NCBI RefSeq assembly: GCF_001570965.1
Contig: NZ_BCSR01000024.1
Coordinates: 1 to 44,831, forward strand
Direction: 5' to 3'
Source: Janibacter corallicola NBRC 107790
GTDB taxonomy: Bacteria > Actinomycetota > Actinomycetes > Actinomycetales > Dermatophilaceae
DNA: 44,831 nt
Shown here: positions 33,318 through 40,380 of the stretch, in pieces
Layout of the letters: the number at the start of each line of letters is the position of its first letter
Numbering within the stretch: position 1 is the stretch's first letter
Made by a program: the position numbers and the translations under genes
The notes under the pieces: generated by a model
What the model was told of the DNA's origin: nothing
Databases searched by the model: none
The model's input: the letters and a program-made list of their open reading frames with translations, nothing else

Positions 33318-35138
33318 TTGAGCACGCGCACACAACAGTTCATGAATGCCGCGCGGCAGGTCGCCGGCGGGACCGGCGTCGGTGAGGCGCTCGGCGACGC
33401 GGCACAACAGGCGATGGGCGGCGAAGGGGGTGCCCCCGGTTTCGACCTGAACGAGCGGGACTTCCCCTCGGCCGGAGGCGAATCCGGCTCACCCGGCACG
33501 CAGATCAATGCCGACCACGTCCCGCTCGACGAGGCCGCGGAGCGACTCAGCCGCAGCCACTACGACATGGGCGCCAGCGGCCCGGTCCACGTGATCACCC
33601 CGATGGTCATGCCCAAGGGCCGCAAGCTGCGGGCGATGCTCCCGGTGATCCTGCTGGTCATCATCGGCATCGCGGGCTCGCTGCTGCTGCTGCCCTTCGA
33701 CGGGATGACGCTCGGGGTCTTCGGGCCGCACTTCTGGGTGCTCGTCGTGCTCCTCGCCGCCTTCATGTGGTGGCGGCAGGGCATGGTCATGGTCCCCGAG
33801 GGGTGCACCGCGCTCATCAGCCGCTTCGGGAAGGTCGAGGCCGAGGTCGGTCCCGGCCGGGTGACGCTGCTCAACCCGTGGAAGCGGGTCTCCTACATCG
33901 TCAACACGACCCGGGAGTACCCCTTCAACGCGCCGATCCGTTCGGCCCCGACCAAGTCCGGCGTCCAGGCCTCGGTGGACCTCTTCCTCCAGTTCCGGAT
34001 CGTCAACGCGCGCGAGTTCGTCTTCGTCCTCGGTGCCGTGCAGGGCTTCCAGGACAAGCTGAACAACGCGATCTCCGAGACCACGCGCAGCCTCATCTAC
34101 GAGCAGGAGGCCTCCGGCATCTACGACCTCGTCGGCGAGAGCACCGTGGGGCTGCTGGAGCAGCTCAACGCGCAGTTCGCCCCGGCGGTCGAGCTGACGA
34201 CGGCCAACATCACCCACGCCGAGCCCTCCGCGCAGGAGTACCGGATGGACCTGGCCGCCCCGGAGATGATCCGGGTGGCCAAGGAGGCCTACACCTACGA
34301 CTACGAGCTGAGCCTGAAGAAGGAGCAGAACGAGGGTGACCTGAACAAGGACCTCGCCTCCCTCAACGAGAACCTCTCCGCCATCCAGGCCGACGTCGCC
34401 CGGTACCAGGCGCAGATGGACACCGCGCTGGAGCGGGAGACCAACCGGGCCGACGCCCTGGCGCGGCAGCGCTTCGTCGAGTCCGAGTCCACCGCCAACG
34501 CCAATGCGGCACTGCTCGAGGCCCAGGCGCTGGACATCCGCGCGCTGAGCGCGGCGAAGGCACCGGAGATCCTCGACTACCGCTACCAGCAGGACATGCT
34601 GGAGAAGATGGAGTCCCTCGCGGACTCGCTGCCGCAGATCGTGCGTGTCGGGCAGGAGTCCGACGGGGTGGACTACCTGGGCATCGCCCGCGAGCTGGTC
34701 GGCGGTCAGGAGCGCAAGCTCTTCACCGAGGCGGACATGGACGCCATCCGGGCCCGCGAGTCCGACATCGCCGACCGGGTCGCCACCCGCGAAGGGGAGA
34801 TCGGCGACCTGCTCGAAGCGCCCGAGGAGACCGACGTCGAGATCGTGCCGGCCTCCGAGACCACCGGCGACGCCGAGGGTCAGGAGCGCCTGGACCAGAT
34901 CCGCCAGTCCGTCACCGACGAGAGCGTGGCCGCCCAGCTGGAGGAGGTCAGCTCCACCGGCGACGATGAGGCGCAGGTCGACGAGGAGCAGGTCGACGAG
35001 GAGCAGGACGAGGTGACGGCGGCCTTCCCGCCGCCGCCCGGCGAGGCGCCGCCGGCGCCACGACACGCACCACCGCCGCCCCCTTCGCCGGAGGCACCGC
35101 AGACCGAGGAGACCCACGGGGAGGGTGAGCAGGCATGA
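33318..35138 (+). CDS. SPFH (Band 7) domain membrane protein 1
   Basis: 606-aa SPFH/prohibitin-superfamily protein. A hydrophilic N-terminus (1-100) is followed by two transmembrane helices (about 106-125 and 133-152), an SPFH domain (about 153-345; GMVMVPEGCTALISRFGKVEAEVGPGR onward) and a long helical coiled-coil part (about 335-460). An acidic, then Pro-rich tail ends the protein. Such proteins build oligomeric cages or membrane microdomains. The start is TTG 33318 (STRTQQFMNAARQVAG), supported by GGAGGGGA eight bases upstream; ATG 33342 is an alternative. Its stop overlaps the next SPFH start by four bases (ATGA). Confidence 0.82.
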   Translation: MSTRTQQFMNAARQVAGGTGVGEALGDAAQQAMGGEGGAPGFDLNERDFPSAGGESGSPGTQINADHVPLDEAAERLSRSHYDMGASGPVHVITPMVMPKGRKLRAMLPVILLVIIGIAGSLLLLPFDGMTLGVFGPHFWVLVVLLAAFMWWRQGMVMVPEGCTALISRFGKVEAEVGPGRVTLLNPWKRVSYIVNTTREYPFNAPIRSAPTKSGVQASVDLFLQFRIVNAREFVFVLGAVQGFQDKLNNAISETTRSLIYEQEASGIYDLVGESTVGLLEQLNAQFAPAVELTTANITHAEPSAQEYRMDLAAPEMIRVAKEAYTYDYELSLKKEQNEGDLNKDLASLNENLSAIQADVARYQAQMDTALERETNRADALARQRFVESESTANANAALLEAQALDIRALSAAKAPEILDYRYQQDMLEKMESLADSLPQIVRVGQESDGVDYLGIARELVGGQERKLFTEADMDAIRARESDIADRVATREGEIGDLLEAPEETDVEIVPASETTGDAEGQERLDQIRQSVTDESVAAQLEEVSSTGDDEAQVDEEQVDEEQDEVTAAFPPPPGEAPPAPRHAPPPPPSPEAPQTEETHGEGEQA

Positions 35139-36517
35139 GCGAGCAGGTGATGGAGCAGGCAACGCGCGCGGTGCGTGGCAGCGGGATGAGCTCGATCAAG
35201 GAGGTCGTCTCCGGGTGGGGCGACGTCGCCCGGCTGCTGCGCGGGGGTCACGACGGCGCACTCGTGCCGGTCGTCATCCCGAAGGACAAGCGCGGCATGC
35301 GCTGGACCTCGCTGATCTGGTTCGGGCTGTGGGCCCTGCTCAGCGGCTTCTTCCTCTTCATCGGTGACCACGGTGCCCTCGGGGGTCTGTCGATCCTCGT
35401 CGCCGTGCTCGCCTTCCTCCTCGCGGCGCTGTGGTGGTGGCGCTCCTCGATCGTCGAGATCGAGGAGGGCACCGTCGGGGTGCTCACGAAGTTCGGCGCC
35501 ATCAGCGGACCGGGCCTCTCCCCCGGGCGTCACTACCTGTGGCACCCGTGGGCGCGCGTGGCCTACGTCGTCGACGTGACGACCGAGATCCCGTACACGG
35601 CACCGGTCCTCTCCTCGCCGACGCACGAGAACGTGCCGCTGAAGTCGATCGAGTTCTTCCTGCGCTTCCGCATCGTCGACGCGACCCGCTTCGTGCAGAC
35701 GATCGGCGCGGGCAACTTCGACCTCGTGCTGTCCAACACGGTCCAGGACGCGATCCGGCAGCGCAGCCGGCAGGTGCACACCGAGAAGGCCTACGACCTG
35801 CGCGGCAGCGACGTCAAGGACATGCAGGAGCTGCTCAACCGTCAGCTGACCCGCTACGGCGTGCAGATCATGGGCTGCAACATCCCCGACGTGCAGCTGC
35901 CGGACCAGTACCGCGAGCACCTGGCCACCCGGGAGCGGGTCGCCAAGGAGCTGACCGCCTACGAGAAGGAGTGGGAGCTGACCCGCAAGCGGCGCATCGA
36001 CACCCTCCTCATGGAGATCGAGCGCTCCAAGAAGGTCCGCGGCGCGAAGGTCGTCGAGGTCCAGGCCGCGCTGAACAAGGCGCGCGAGGACGTGGCCCAG
36101 ATGCTCGAGGAGCGCGAGACCGAGGCGCAGAAGGTCCGCTACGAGATCGAGACCCGGGCCCGGACCAACCTCGTCGCCGCGCAGGGTGAGGCCAAGGCCC
36201 AGCAGCAGCTGGCCACCGCCTACCGCGACAACCGCGCGGTGCTGGAGTACGAGCTGGCCCGTCGGCGCCTCGACGTGGGTGCCAACCTCGCCGAGAACGC
36301 CCCGCGCCCGGTCATCGTGCACACCGACGCCGGGTCCGGCGAGACCTCCGCGCTCTCCACGCTGCTCATGGCGCAGCTGCTGCCCCAGCTCGGCACCTCC
36401 GGGGCGAAGGGGGCGTCCCACACCCCCAAGCAGGTCACGAGCACGGCCAGCGGCGATGACGTCGCGGCCGAGGCCGCCCGGGCGCTGCGGGAGCAGATGG
36501 GGCAGGGCGAGGAGTAG
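35135..36517 (+). CDS. SPFH (Band 7) domain membrane protein 2
   Basis: 460-aa second SPFH protein, translationally coupled to the first. N-terminal soluble part (1-65), two transmembrane helices (about 66-80 and 85-108), then SPFH (SSIVEIEEGTVGVLTKFGAISGPGLSPGRHYLWHPW onward). A long coiled coil follows (about 255-370, rich in KAREDVAQMLEERETEAQKVRYE-type heptads), with a short C-terminal tail. The same topology and tight coupling imply that the pair forms a hetero-oligomer, as HflK/HflC do; no HflKC-specific signatures or protease gene are seen. Cellular role unknown. Confidence 0.84.
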   Translation: MSEQVMEQATRAVRGSGMSSIKEVVSGWGDVARLLRGGHDGALVPVVIPKDKRGMRWTSLIWFGLWALLSGFFLFIGDHGALGGLSILVAVLAFLLAALWWWRSSIVEIEEGTVGVLTKFGAISGPGLSPGRHYLWHPWARVAYVVDVTTEIPYTAPVLSSPTHENVPLKSIEFFLRFRIVDATRFVQTIGAGNFDLVLSNTVQDAIRQRSRQVHTEKAYDLRGSDVKDMQELLNRQLTRYGVQIMGCNIPDVQLPDQYREHLATRERVAKELTAYEKEWELTRKRRIDTLLMEIERSKKVRGAKVVEVQAALNKAREDVAQMLEERETEAQKVRYEIETRARTNLVAAQGEAKAQQQLATAYRDNRAVLEYELARRRLDVGANLAENAPRPVIVHTDAGSGETSALSTLLMAQLLPQLGTSGAKGASHTPKQVTSTASGDDVAAEAARALREQMGQGEE

Positions 36518-36520
36518 GCA

Positions 36521-36545
36521 GGACTCCGGAGCCGGGACTCCGGAG
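36521..36545 (+). repeat. Short tandem repeat after SPFH gene
   Basis: GGACTCCGGAG occurs twice (36521-36531 and 36535-36545), each containing the palindrome CTCCGGAG. It lies just after the SPFH stop and before a terminator hairpin. Confidence 0.4.
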
Positions 36546-36553
36546 AGCAGTCG

Positions 36554-36584
36554 GCGGCGCCCCTCGGTGATCGGGGGGCGCCGC
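36554..36584 (+). terminator. Terminator of the SPFH operon
   Basis: Perfect 10-bp stem GCGGCGCCCC (36554-36563) with GGGGCGCCGC (36575-36584) and an 11-nt loop, 37 bp after the second SPFH stop. Confidence 0.7.
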
Positions 36585-36663
36585 TGTCGTCGGCTCTGGC
36601 CGCGGTACGCGAGCGCGCTCGGACGCGCTGGGCTACCTCTACCCGACGACTCCAGCGCAGGAA

Positions 36664-36669
36664 TATGTT
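36664..36669 (+). promoter_or_regulatory. -10 element of the SnoaL-like gene
   Basis: TATGTT lies 6 nt before the ATG at 36676 with no ribosome-binding site between, a leaderless arrangement. Confidence 0.5.
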
Positions 36670-36675
36670 GGTCCC

Positions 36676-37053
36676 ATGTTCCGTGAGGCAGTTGAGAACC
36701 AGGACATGGACGCCGTCGACGCGCTGCTCGCACACGACGTCGTCTTCCGCAGCCCCGTCGCGCACACCCCCTACCCGGGCAAGGCGATCACCAGCGCGAT
36801 CCTGCGCGCTGTCGTGGAGGTTTTCGAGGACTTCCACTACGTGCGGCAGCTGCGCGACGGGTCCGAGGAGGCCTACGTCTTCGAGGCCAAGGTCGACGGC
36901 CTCGACATCACCGGGTGCGATTTCCTCACGCTGGACGACGAGGGCAAGGTCGTCGAATTCATGGTGATGACCCGCCCGCTCAAGGCCACCCAGGCCCTCG
37001 CCGCCCGGATGGGCGAGCGGTTCGAGGCGATCAGCCAGGCTGCCGCCGGGTGA
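36676..37053 (+). CDS. SnoaL/NTF2-like protein
   Basis: 125-aa NTF2-fold protein of the SnoaL-like type. The helix MFREAVENQDMDAVDALLAHDVVFRSPV leads into the cone-shaped beta sheet (AYVFEAKVDGLDITGCDFLTLDDEGKVVEFMVMTRP), and ends in a C-terminal helix. Members serve as small enzymes, isomerases or ligand-binding proteins; residues alone do not tell which. Monocistronic with its own promoter, convergent with the CoA-transferase gene. Confidence 0.8.
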   Translation: MFREAVENQDMDAVDALLAHDVVFRSPVAHTPYPGKAITSAILRAVVEVFEDFHYVRQLRDGSEEAYVFEAKVDGLDITGCDFLTLDDEGKVVEFMVMTRPLKATQALAARMGERFEAISQAAAG

Positions 37054-37110
37054 GCTCGGGCTCCTCCACCGCAGCGGCACTCCCCCTTCGCCCTGAGGGC
37101 GGCCCCCCGG

Positions 37111-37965
37111 TCAGCCGGCGTCGCCGGTGACCGCGACGAGCGGGACGTCGTGCTCGGTGGCCCAGATCTCCCAGTCGGCGGCGCTGCGCTCGGCGAAGAC
37201 CTGCGCCAGCCGCTCGTGGGTGCACTCCTCCTGAGCCAGGCCGAGGGCCTCGAGCAGGCCCGTGGTGAAGTGCGGCTCCAGCGCGGCCAGGGCCACCCGC
37301 CCCTCCAGCGCCTCGTAGATCGCGTACACGGGCAGCGCACCACCGAGCAACCGGCCGGGACCGGTGAGGCCGTGACGGACCGGGCCGGACATCGTCTCGG
37401 CGAGGTCCGAGAGGGGCACCTCCCGACGGACCCCCTCCCCGAGCCGGGCCCGGGCGACGAGCGCGGCCGCGGCCTCCGCCGCCGCACGCTCGGCCCCGCT
37501 GAGATCCACGACGAGGGTCGAGGGCATCCGCCCGTCGGCAAGCATGCCCGCGCCCGCCTGGTACGTCAGGTCGTGACCGGCGGTCTCGGCCCGGTCCCCC
37601 GGGTAGCCGACGATGTCGACCTGACAGACCTGCGGGTGCCGCGAGTGCACACTCGCCCAGTCCAACCCCAGCCGCTCCAGGGCCGACGGGCGCGAGGAGG
37701 TGACGAAGACGTCCGCACGCGCCAGCACCTCGTCGACCTCGCCGCGTCCGGTCTCGTCCTTGAGGTTGACGTAGCGCAGTTCCTGACCGGCGTGCAGCTC
37801 CTCGAAGTACGCCGCCTCGAACTGCTGCATCGGGTCCCCCGACGGCGGCAGCACCGTGGTCACCGATGCCCCCAGGGCCGCGAGACGGGCCACGGCGGCG
37901 GGCCCCGGCAGGTTGATGGCGATCGAGACGACGTGGATGCCCTCGAGGGGCTGCTGGGAGGTCAT
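37111..37965 (-). CDS. Family III CoA-transferase / alpha-methylacyl-CoA racemase-like
   Basis: 284-aa CaiB/BaiF-type protein. The N-terminal Rossmann half has GIHVVSIAINLPGPAAVARLAALGASVTTVLPPSGDP. GHDLTYQAGAGML carries the conserved Asp that becomes acylated in CoA-transferases and serves as a catalytic Asp in AMACR-like racemases. GGALPVYAIYEALEGRVALAALEPHF is the usual C-terminal lobe segment. It is shorter than typical members (about 360-430 aa), mostly in the linker after the Asp. Acyl substrate unknown. ATG 37965 is preceded by weak purines. A -10 TATCGT (plus 38017-38022) gives a leader of about 45 nt. Confidence 0.85.
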   Translation of the reverse strand: MTSQQPLEGIHVVSIAINLPGPAAVARLAALGASVTTVLPPSGDPMQQFEAAYFEELHAGQELRYVNLKDETGRGEVDEVLARADVFVTSSRPSALERLGLDWASVHSRHPQVCQVDIVGYPGDRAETAGHDLTYQAGAGMLADGRMPSTLVVDLSGAERAAAEAAAALVARARLGEGVRREVPLSDLAETMSGPVRHGLTGPGRLLGGALPVYAIYEALEGRVALAALEPHFTTGLLEALGLAQEECTHERLAQVFAERSAADWEIWATEHDVPLVAVTGDAG

Positions 37966-37973
37966 GCTGCTCG

Positions 37974-38022
37974 CTTTCGTCGAAAGGGCCTGCCCGGGTG
38001 GCGACTGCTCGCCCTCACGATA
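37974..38022 (-). promoter_or_regulatory. CoA-transferase promoter with CTTTCGTCGAAAG palindrome
   Basis: -10 TATCGT on the minus strand (plus 38017-38022) is followed by a perfect 13-bp palindrome, CTTTCG-T-CGAAAG (37974-37986), within the leader, about 8 bp before the start codon. Possible operator or mRNA hairpin. Confidence 0.4.
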
Positions 38023-38048
38023 GGCAGAACCAGGGCGCACTGCGCCCG

Positions 38049-38104
38049 CGCCCCGCCAGGGGCGGACCGGGGCATGCCGCGGTGCCCGGCCGGAGTGGCC
38101 GGGC
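38049..38104 (-). terminator. Hairpins downstream of the DUF222-HNH gene
   Basis: GCCCGGCC/GGCCGGGC with a 5-nt loop (38084-38104) lies 14 bp beyond the minus-strand stop. A second stem, CGCCCC/GGGGCG (38049-38064), follows. Confidence 0.6.
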
Positions 38105-38118
38105 CCGGGGCGGGGTCG

Positions 38119-39510
38119 CTACAGATGCCAGGTGACGCCGCTGCCCGTGACCGTCGCCGTCGCGTCGAGCCGGTGCACCTTGGTGTGGTGCTGCTGGCAG
38201 AGCAGTGCCGCGTTGTCGATGTCGGTCCCGCCGCCGCGGGACCACCAGTCGACGTGGTGGGCGTCGCACCACTGCGGCGGCATGGTGCACCCCGGATAGG
38301 TGCAGCCGGCATCACGCAGCCACACCGCTCGACGCTGGCCGGGGGTGAAGAACCGTACCGAGCGACCCATCTCGAGGATCTCGCCCTCTTCCCCGAGCAC
38401 GACGGGGAGGATGCCCGCCTCGCAGGCCATCCGCCGGACCACCGAGGGCGCCAGGACCTGCCCGGTCATGGTCACGCCCGCACCGTGGACCCCGTCCGCC
38501 CGGAGACCACCGCCGTGGACGCCACCGGTCAGCGCCGGATGGTGGCGCCGCAGCTCCTCGAAGCCATCCGACCCGCTCCCGAAGCCGGCGAGCCACTCCA
38601 GCCCGCCGAGCAGCGCCCACAGCGGGATGGTCACGTGCACCTGCGCCTTCTGCGACGTGGTGACCTCACCCGGGGAGGCGACGCCTCGCCCGACGATGTC
38701 CACGAGGGCATCGGCCCGACGCTGCGCCGCGGACCTGAGGTCCGGCTCCCCGTCCTCGCCCTTGACGGGCTCGCTCAGGGCGGCCAGGGCCGAGTCGAGC
38801 ACCGCGGCGCCCTCCGGATCGAGCAGGAGCCGGTAGCGGCTCATGCCCGCGGGCCCCTCGCTCTTGTACAGCGTCCGTCCCCGGCGGGCCCGCTCCTCGT
38901 CCTTCTCCAGGTCCTTCTCCGGCTTCAGCAGTCGGCTCGTGCGGCTGATCGCGACCGCCAGCTCGCGCTCGCTCATCCCGTGCACCCGCTCGCTCGCCCG
39001 CTCGTCAGGGCCGGCGGGCAGGACCGTGTCGCGGGCCCCCTCGAGCAGCGTCGAGAGCATCCCCGCAAGCATGTCCGGATCCGCCACCCGGGAGACGTCG
39101 GACTCGAAGCGGATCAGCTGGTCCGCCTTGCCGAGGGACAGGTCACCACCGGTGAAGGCCTCGGTCACGTCGGCGACCCGGCTCTCCCCCTTCGCCACCC
39201 GCAACGCGGAGGAGACGTGCCGTCGCGGCGGCTCCGGAGCGTCCTGGCCCTCGCACCGGTTCACCCAGTCCTGCGGTGACCACGACTGCTCCGCCGGGAT
39301 CCCCCGCTGCACCCCCTCACGCACGAGCGCCACCTCGGCCACGTCCGCGAGCTGGCGCAGCGCCCCGATGGTGCTCAGCCCGAGCTCCACCTCGTCGTCG
39401 GCCAGCCGCCAGGCGTCCTCGCCACTCCCACCGAAGACCATGCAGCGCAGCGCATCCCGCAACCCCGGGAGGACCCCGGTGTCGCGGTACTCGATCGGCT
39501 GCGTTGCCAT
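38119..39510 (-). CDS. DUF222 / 13E12-repeat HNH endonuclease
   Basis: 463-aa actinobacterial 13E12-type protein. N-terminal helical DUF222 domain (about 30-300, including GDLSLGKADQLIRF and AQRRADALVDI) and a C-terminal HNH nuclease with zinc Cys pair and catalytic His: CTYPGCTMPPQWCDAHHVDWWSRGGGTDIDNAALLCQQHHTKVH. The family is often multicopy in actinobacterial genomes and of uncertain role (DNA repair, mobile-like or defence). All HNH residues look intact. No flanking repeats mark it as an inserted element. Divergent from the IclR gene; a GAGTCT box lies 6 nt before the ATG. Confidence 0.92.
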   Translation of the reverse strand: MATQPIEYRDTGVLPGLRDALRCMVFGGSGEDAWRLADDEVELGLSTIGALRQLADVAEVALVREGVQRGIPAEQSWSPQDWVNRCEGQDAPEPPRRHVSSALRVAKGESRVADVTEAFTGGDLSLGKADQLIRFESDVSRVADPDMLAGMLSTLLEGARDTVLPAGPDERASERVHGMSERELAVAISRTSRLLKPEKDLEKDEERARRGRTLYKSEGPAGMSRYRLLLDPEGAAVLDSALAALSEPVKGEDGEPDLRSAAQRRADALVDIVGRGVASPGEVTTSQKAQVHVTIPLWALLGGLEWLAGFGSGSDGFEELRRHHPALTGGVHGGGLRADGVHGAGVTMTGQVLAPSVVRRMACEAGILPVVLGEEGEILEMGRSVRFFTPGQRRAVWLRDAGCTYPGCTMPPQWCDAHHVDWWSRGGGTDIDNAALLCQQHHTKVHRLDATATVTGSGVTWHL

Positions 39511-39564
39511 GGATCAAGACTCCCACCGACCCCCGACAACGCTCCCGGGGACGGCCGACCTGCG

Positions 39565-39593
39565 TAGACTCCGGTCGACCCGATTCGAAGGAG
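39565..39593 (+). promoter_or_regulatory. iclR -10 element and ribosome-binding site
   Basis: TAGACT (39565-39570) and AAGGAG (39588-39593), 8 nt before GTG 39602, define the IclR start; the longer open frame reaching back to 38843 is antisense to the HNH gene. Confidence 0.5.
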
Positions 39594-39601
39594 ACCTCGC
39601 G

Positions 39602-40285
39602 GTGCCCACCGACATCCTCCAGACACTCGACCGCGGCCTGGAGGCCGTCGAGCTGATCTCGAAGCGCACCGCAGGCATCTCCCCCGCCGACCTCGCCGAG
39701 GAGCTGGGGGTGCACCGGGCGGGCGCCTACCGCATCCTCGCGACGCTGGAGCACCGCCGCCTGGCGACGAAGGGGGCGGACGGCCGGTATCGCCTCGGCA
39801 GCGGCGCCGTGGTGATCGGCGAGCGCTTCATGAACCAGTTCCGGGCCGCCGCCCAACCCGTCATCCAGGACCTGGCCGACCGCACCTCGTGCACGGCCTT
39901 CGTCGCCATCGCCGACCGGGACGAGGCCGTCGCCCTGGCCGTGGCCGAGCCGGCCGACCGGGCGAGCATCGGGATCCGTTACCAGGTCGGCGCCCGCCAT
40001 CCGCTGCGGCACGGCGCGGACGGCATCGCCATCCTCGCGACCCGTCCGGAGCTGGCCGACGACCCGGAGCCGGTGCGGCGGGCCCGTCGGGACGGCCATG
40101 CCATCTCCGACGGACAGGTCCAGCCCGGGGCCGCCGGCATCGCCATCGGCTCCGACCCCGCGGAGCTGGGCGACGTCGAGGCCTCCGTCGGGGTCATCCG
40201 CCTCGGTCACGCGGAGGACCTGGACGTGCCCCGGCTCCTCCCCCTCGTGCGCACGGCGCAGGAGAGCCTGCTCCTGACGTACTGA
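39602..40285 (+). CDS. IclR-family transcriptional regulator
   Basis: 227-aa IclR-type regulator, slightly shorter than usual (about 240-260). The N-terminal winged HTH (about 5-60) contains LDRGLEAVELISKRTAGISPADLAEELGVHRAGAYRILATLEHRRLATK. The C-terminal ligand-binding GAF-like domain starts with QDLADRTSCTAFVAIADRDEAVALA and includes PLRHGADGIAILA. IclR proteins typically sense small organic or aromatic acids and control adjacent catabolic genes. It lies 95 bp before the P450 gene, whose promoter carries a 17-bp palindrome, so control of the P450 is likely but inferred. Confidence 0.92.
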   Translation: MPTDILQTLDRGLEAVELISKRTAGISPADLAEELGVHRAGAYRILATLEHRRLATKGADGRYRLGSGAVVIGERFMNQFRAAAQPVIQDLADRTSCTAFVAIADRDEAVALAVAEPADRASIGIRYQVGARHPLRHGADGIAILATRPELADDPEPVRRARRDGHAISDGQVQPGAAGIAIGSDPAELGDVEASVGVIRLGHAEDLDVPRLLPLVRTAQESLLLTY

Positions 40286-40298
40286 GCCCCGGCCACCC

Positions 40299-40327
40299 TT
40301 GACCGGGAGCACGACCACATCTAGATT
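40299..40327 (+). promoter_or_regulatory. P450 promoter
   Basis: TTGACC (40299-40304), 17-bp spacer, TAGATT (40322-40327): the best sigma-70-type promoter in the window. Transcription would start around 40334, giving a leader of about 47 nt with AGGGAG about 10 nt before the ATG. Confidence 0.65.
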
Positions 40328-40344
40328 TGTGCGCTAAACGCACA
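40328..40344. promoter_or_regulatory. Putative IclR operator at the P450 transcription start
   Basis: TGTGCG-CTAAA-CGCACA, perfect 6-bp arms around a 5-bp centre, directly abuts the -10 box and covers the predicted start site. A further half-site GCGCACA lies at 40359-40365. The position suits repression released by an effector. Confidence 0.6.
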
Positions 40345-40380
40345 TTGATCCTCTTTCAGCGCACAAGGGAGTGCCTCTCG

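Noticed and set aside
36600-36676. Extra small gene between the SPFH terminator and the SnoaL-like gene
   Set aside because: No frame with a start signal or protein-like composition; the space is accounted for by a terminator and a promoter.
38119-39510. DUF222-HNH gene as part of a mobile element or homing intron
   Set aside because: No terminal repeats, target duplication or interrupted host gene; the family is a normal multicopy actinobacterial gene.
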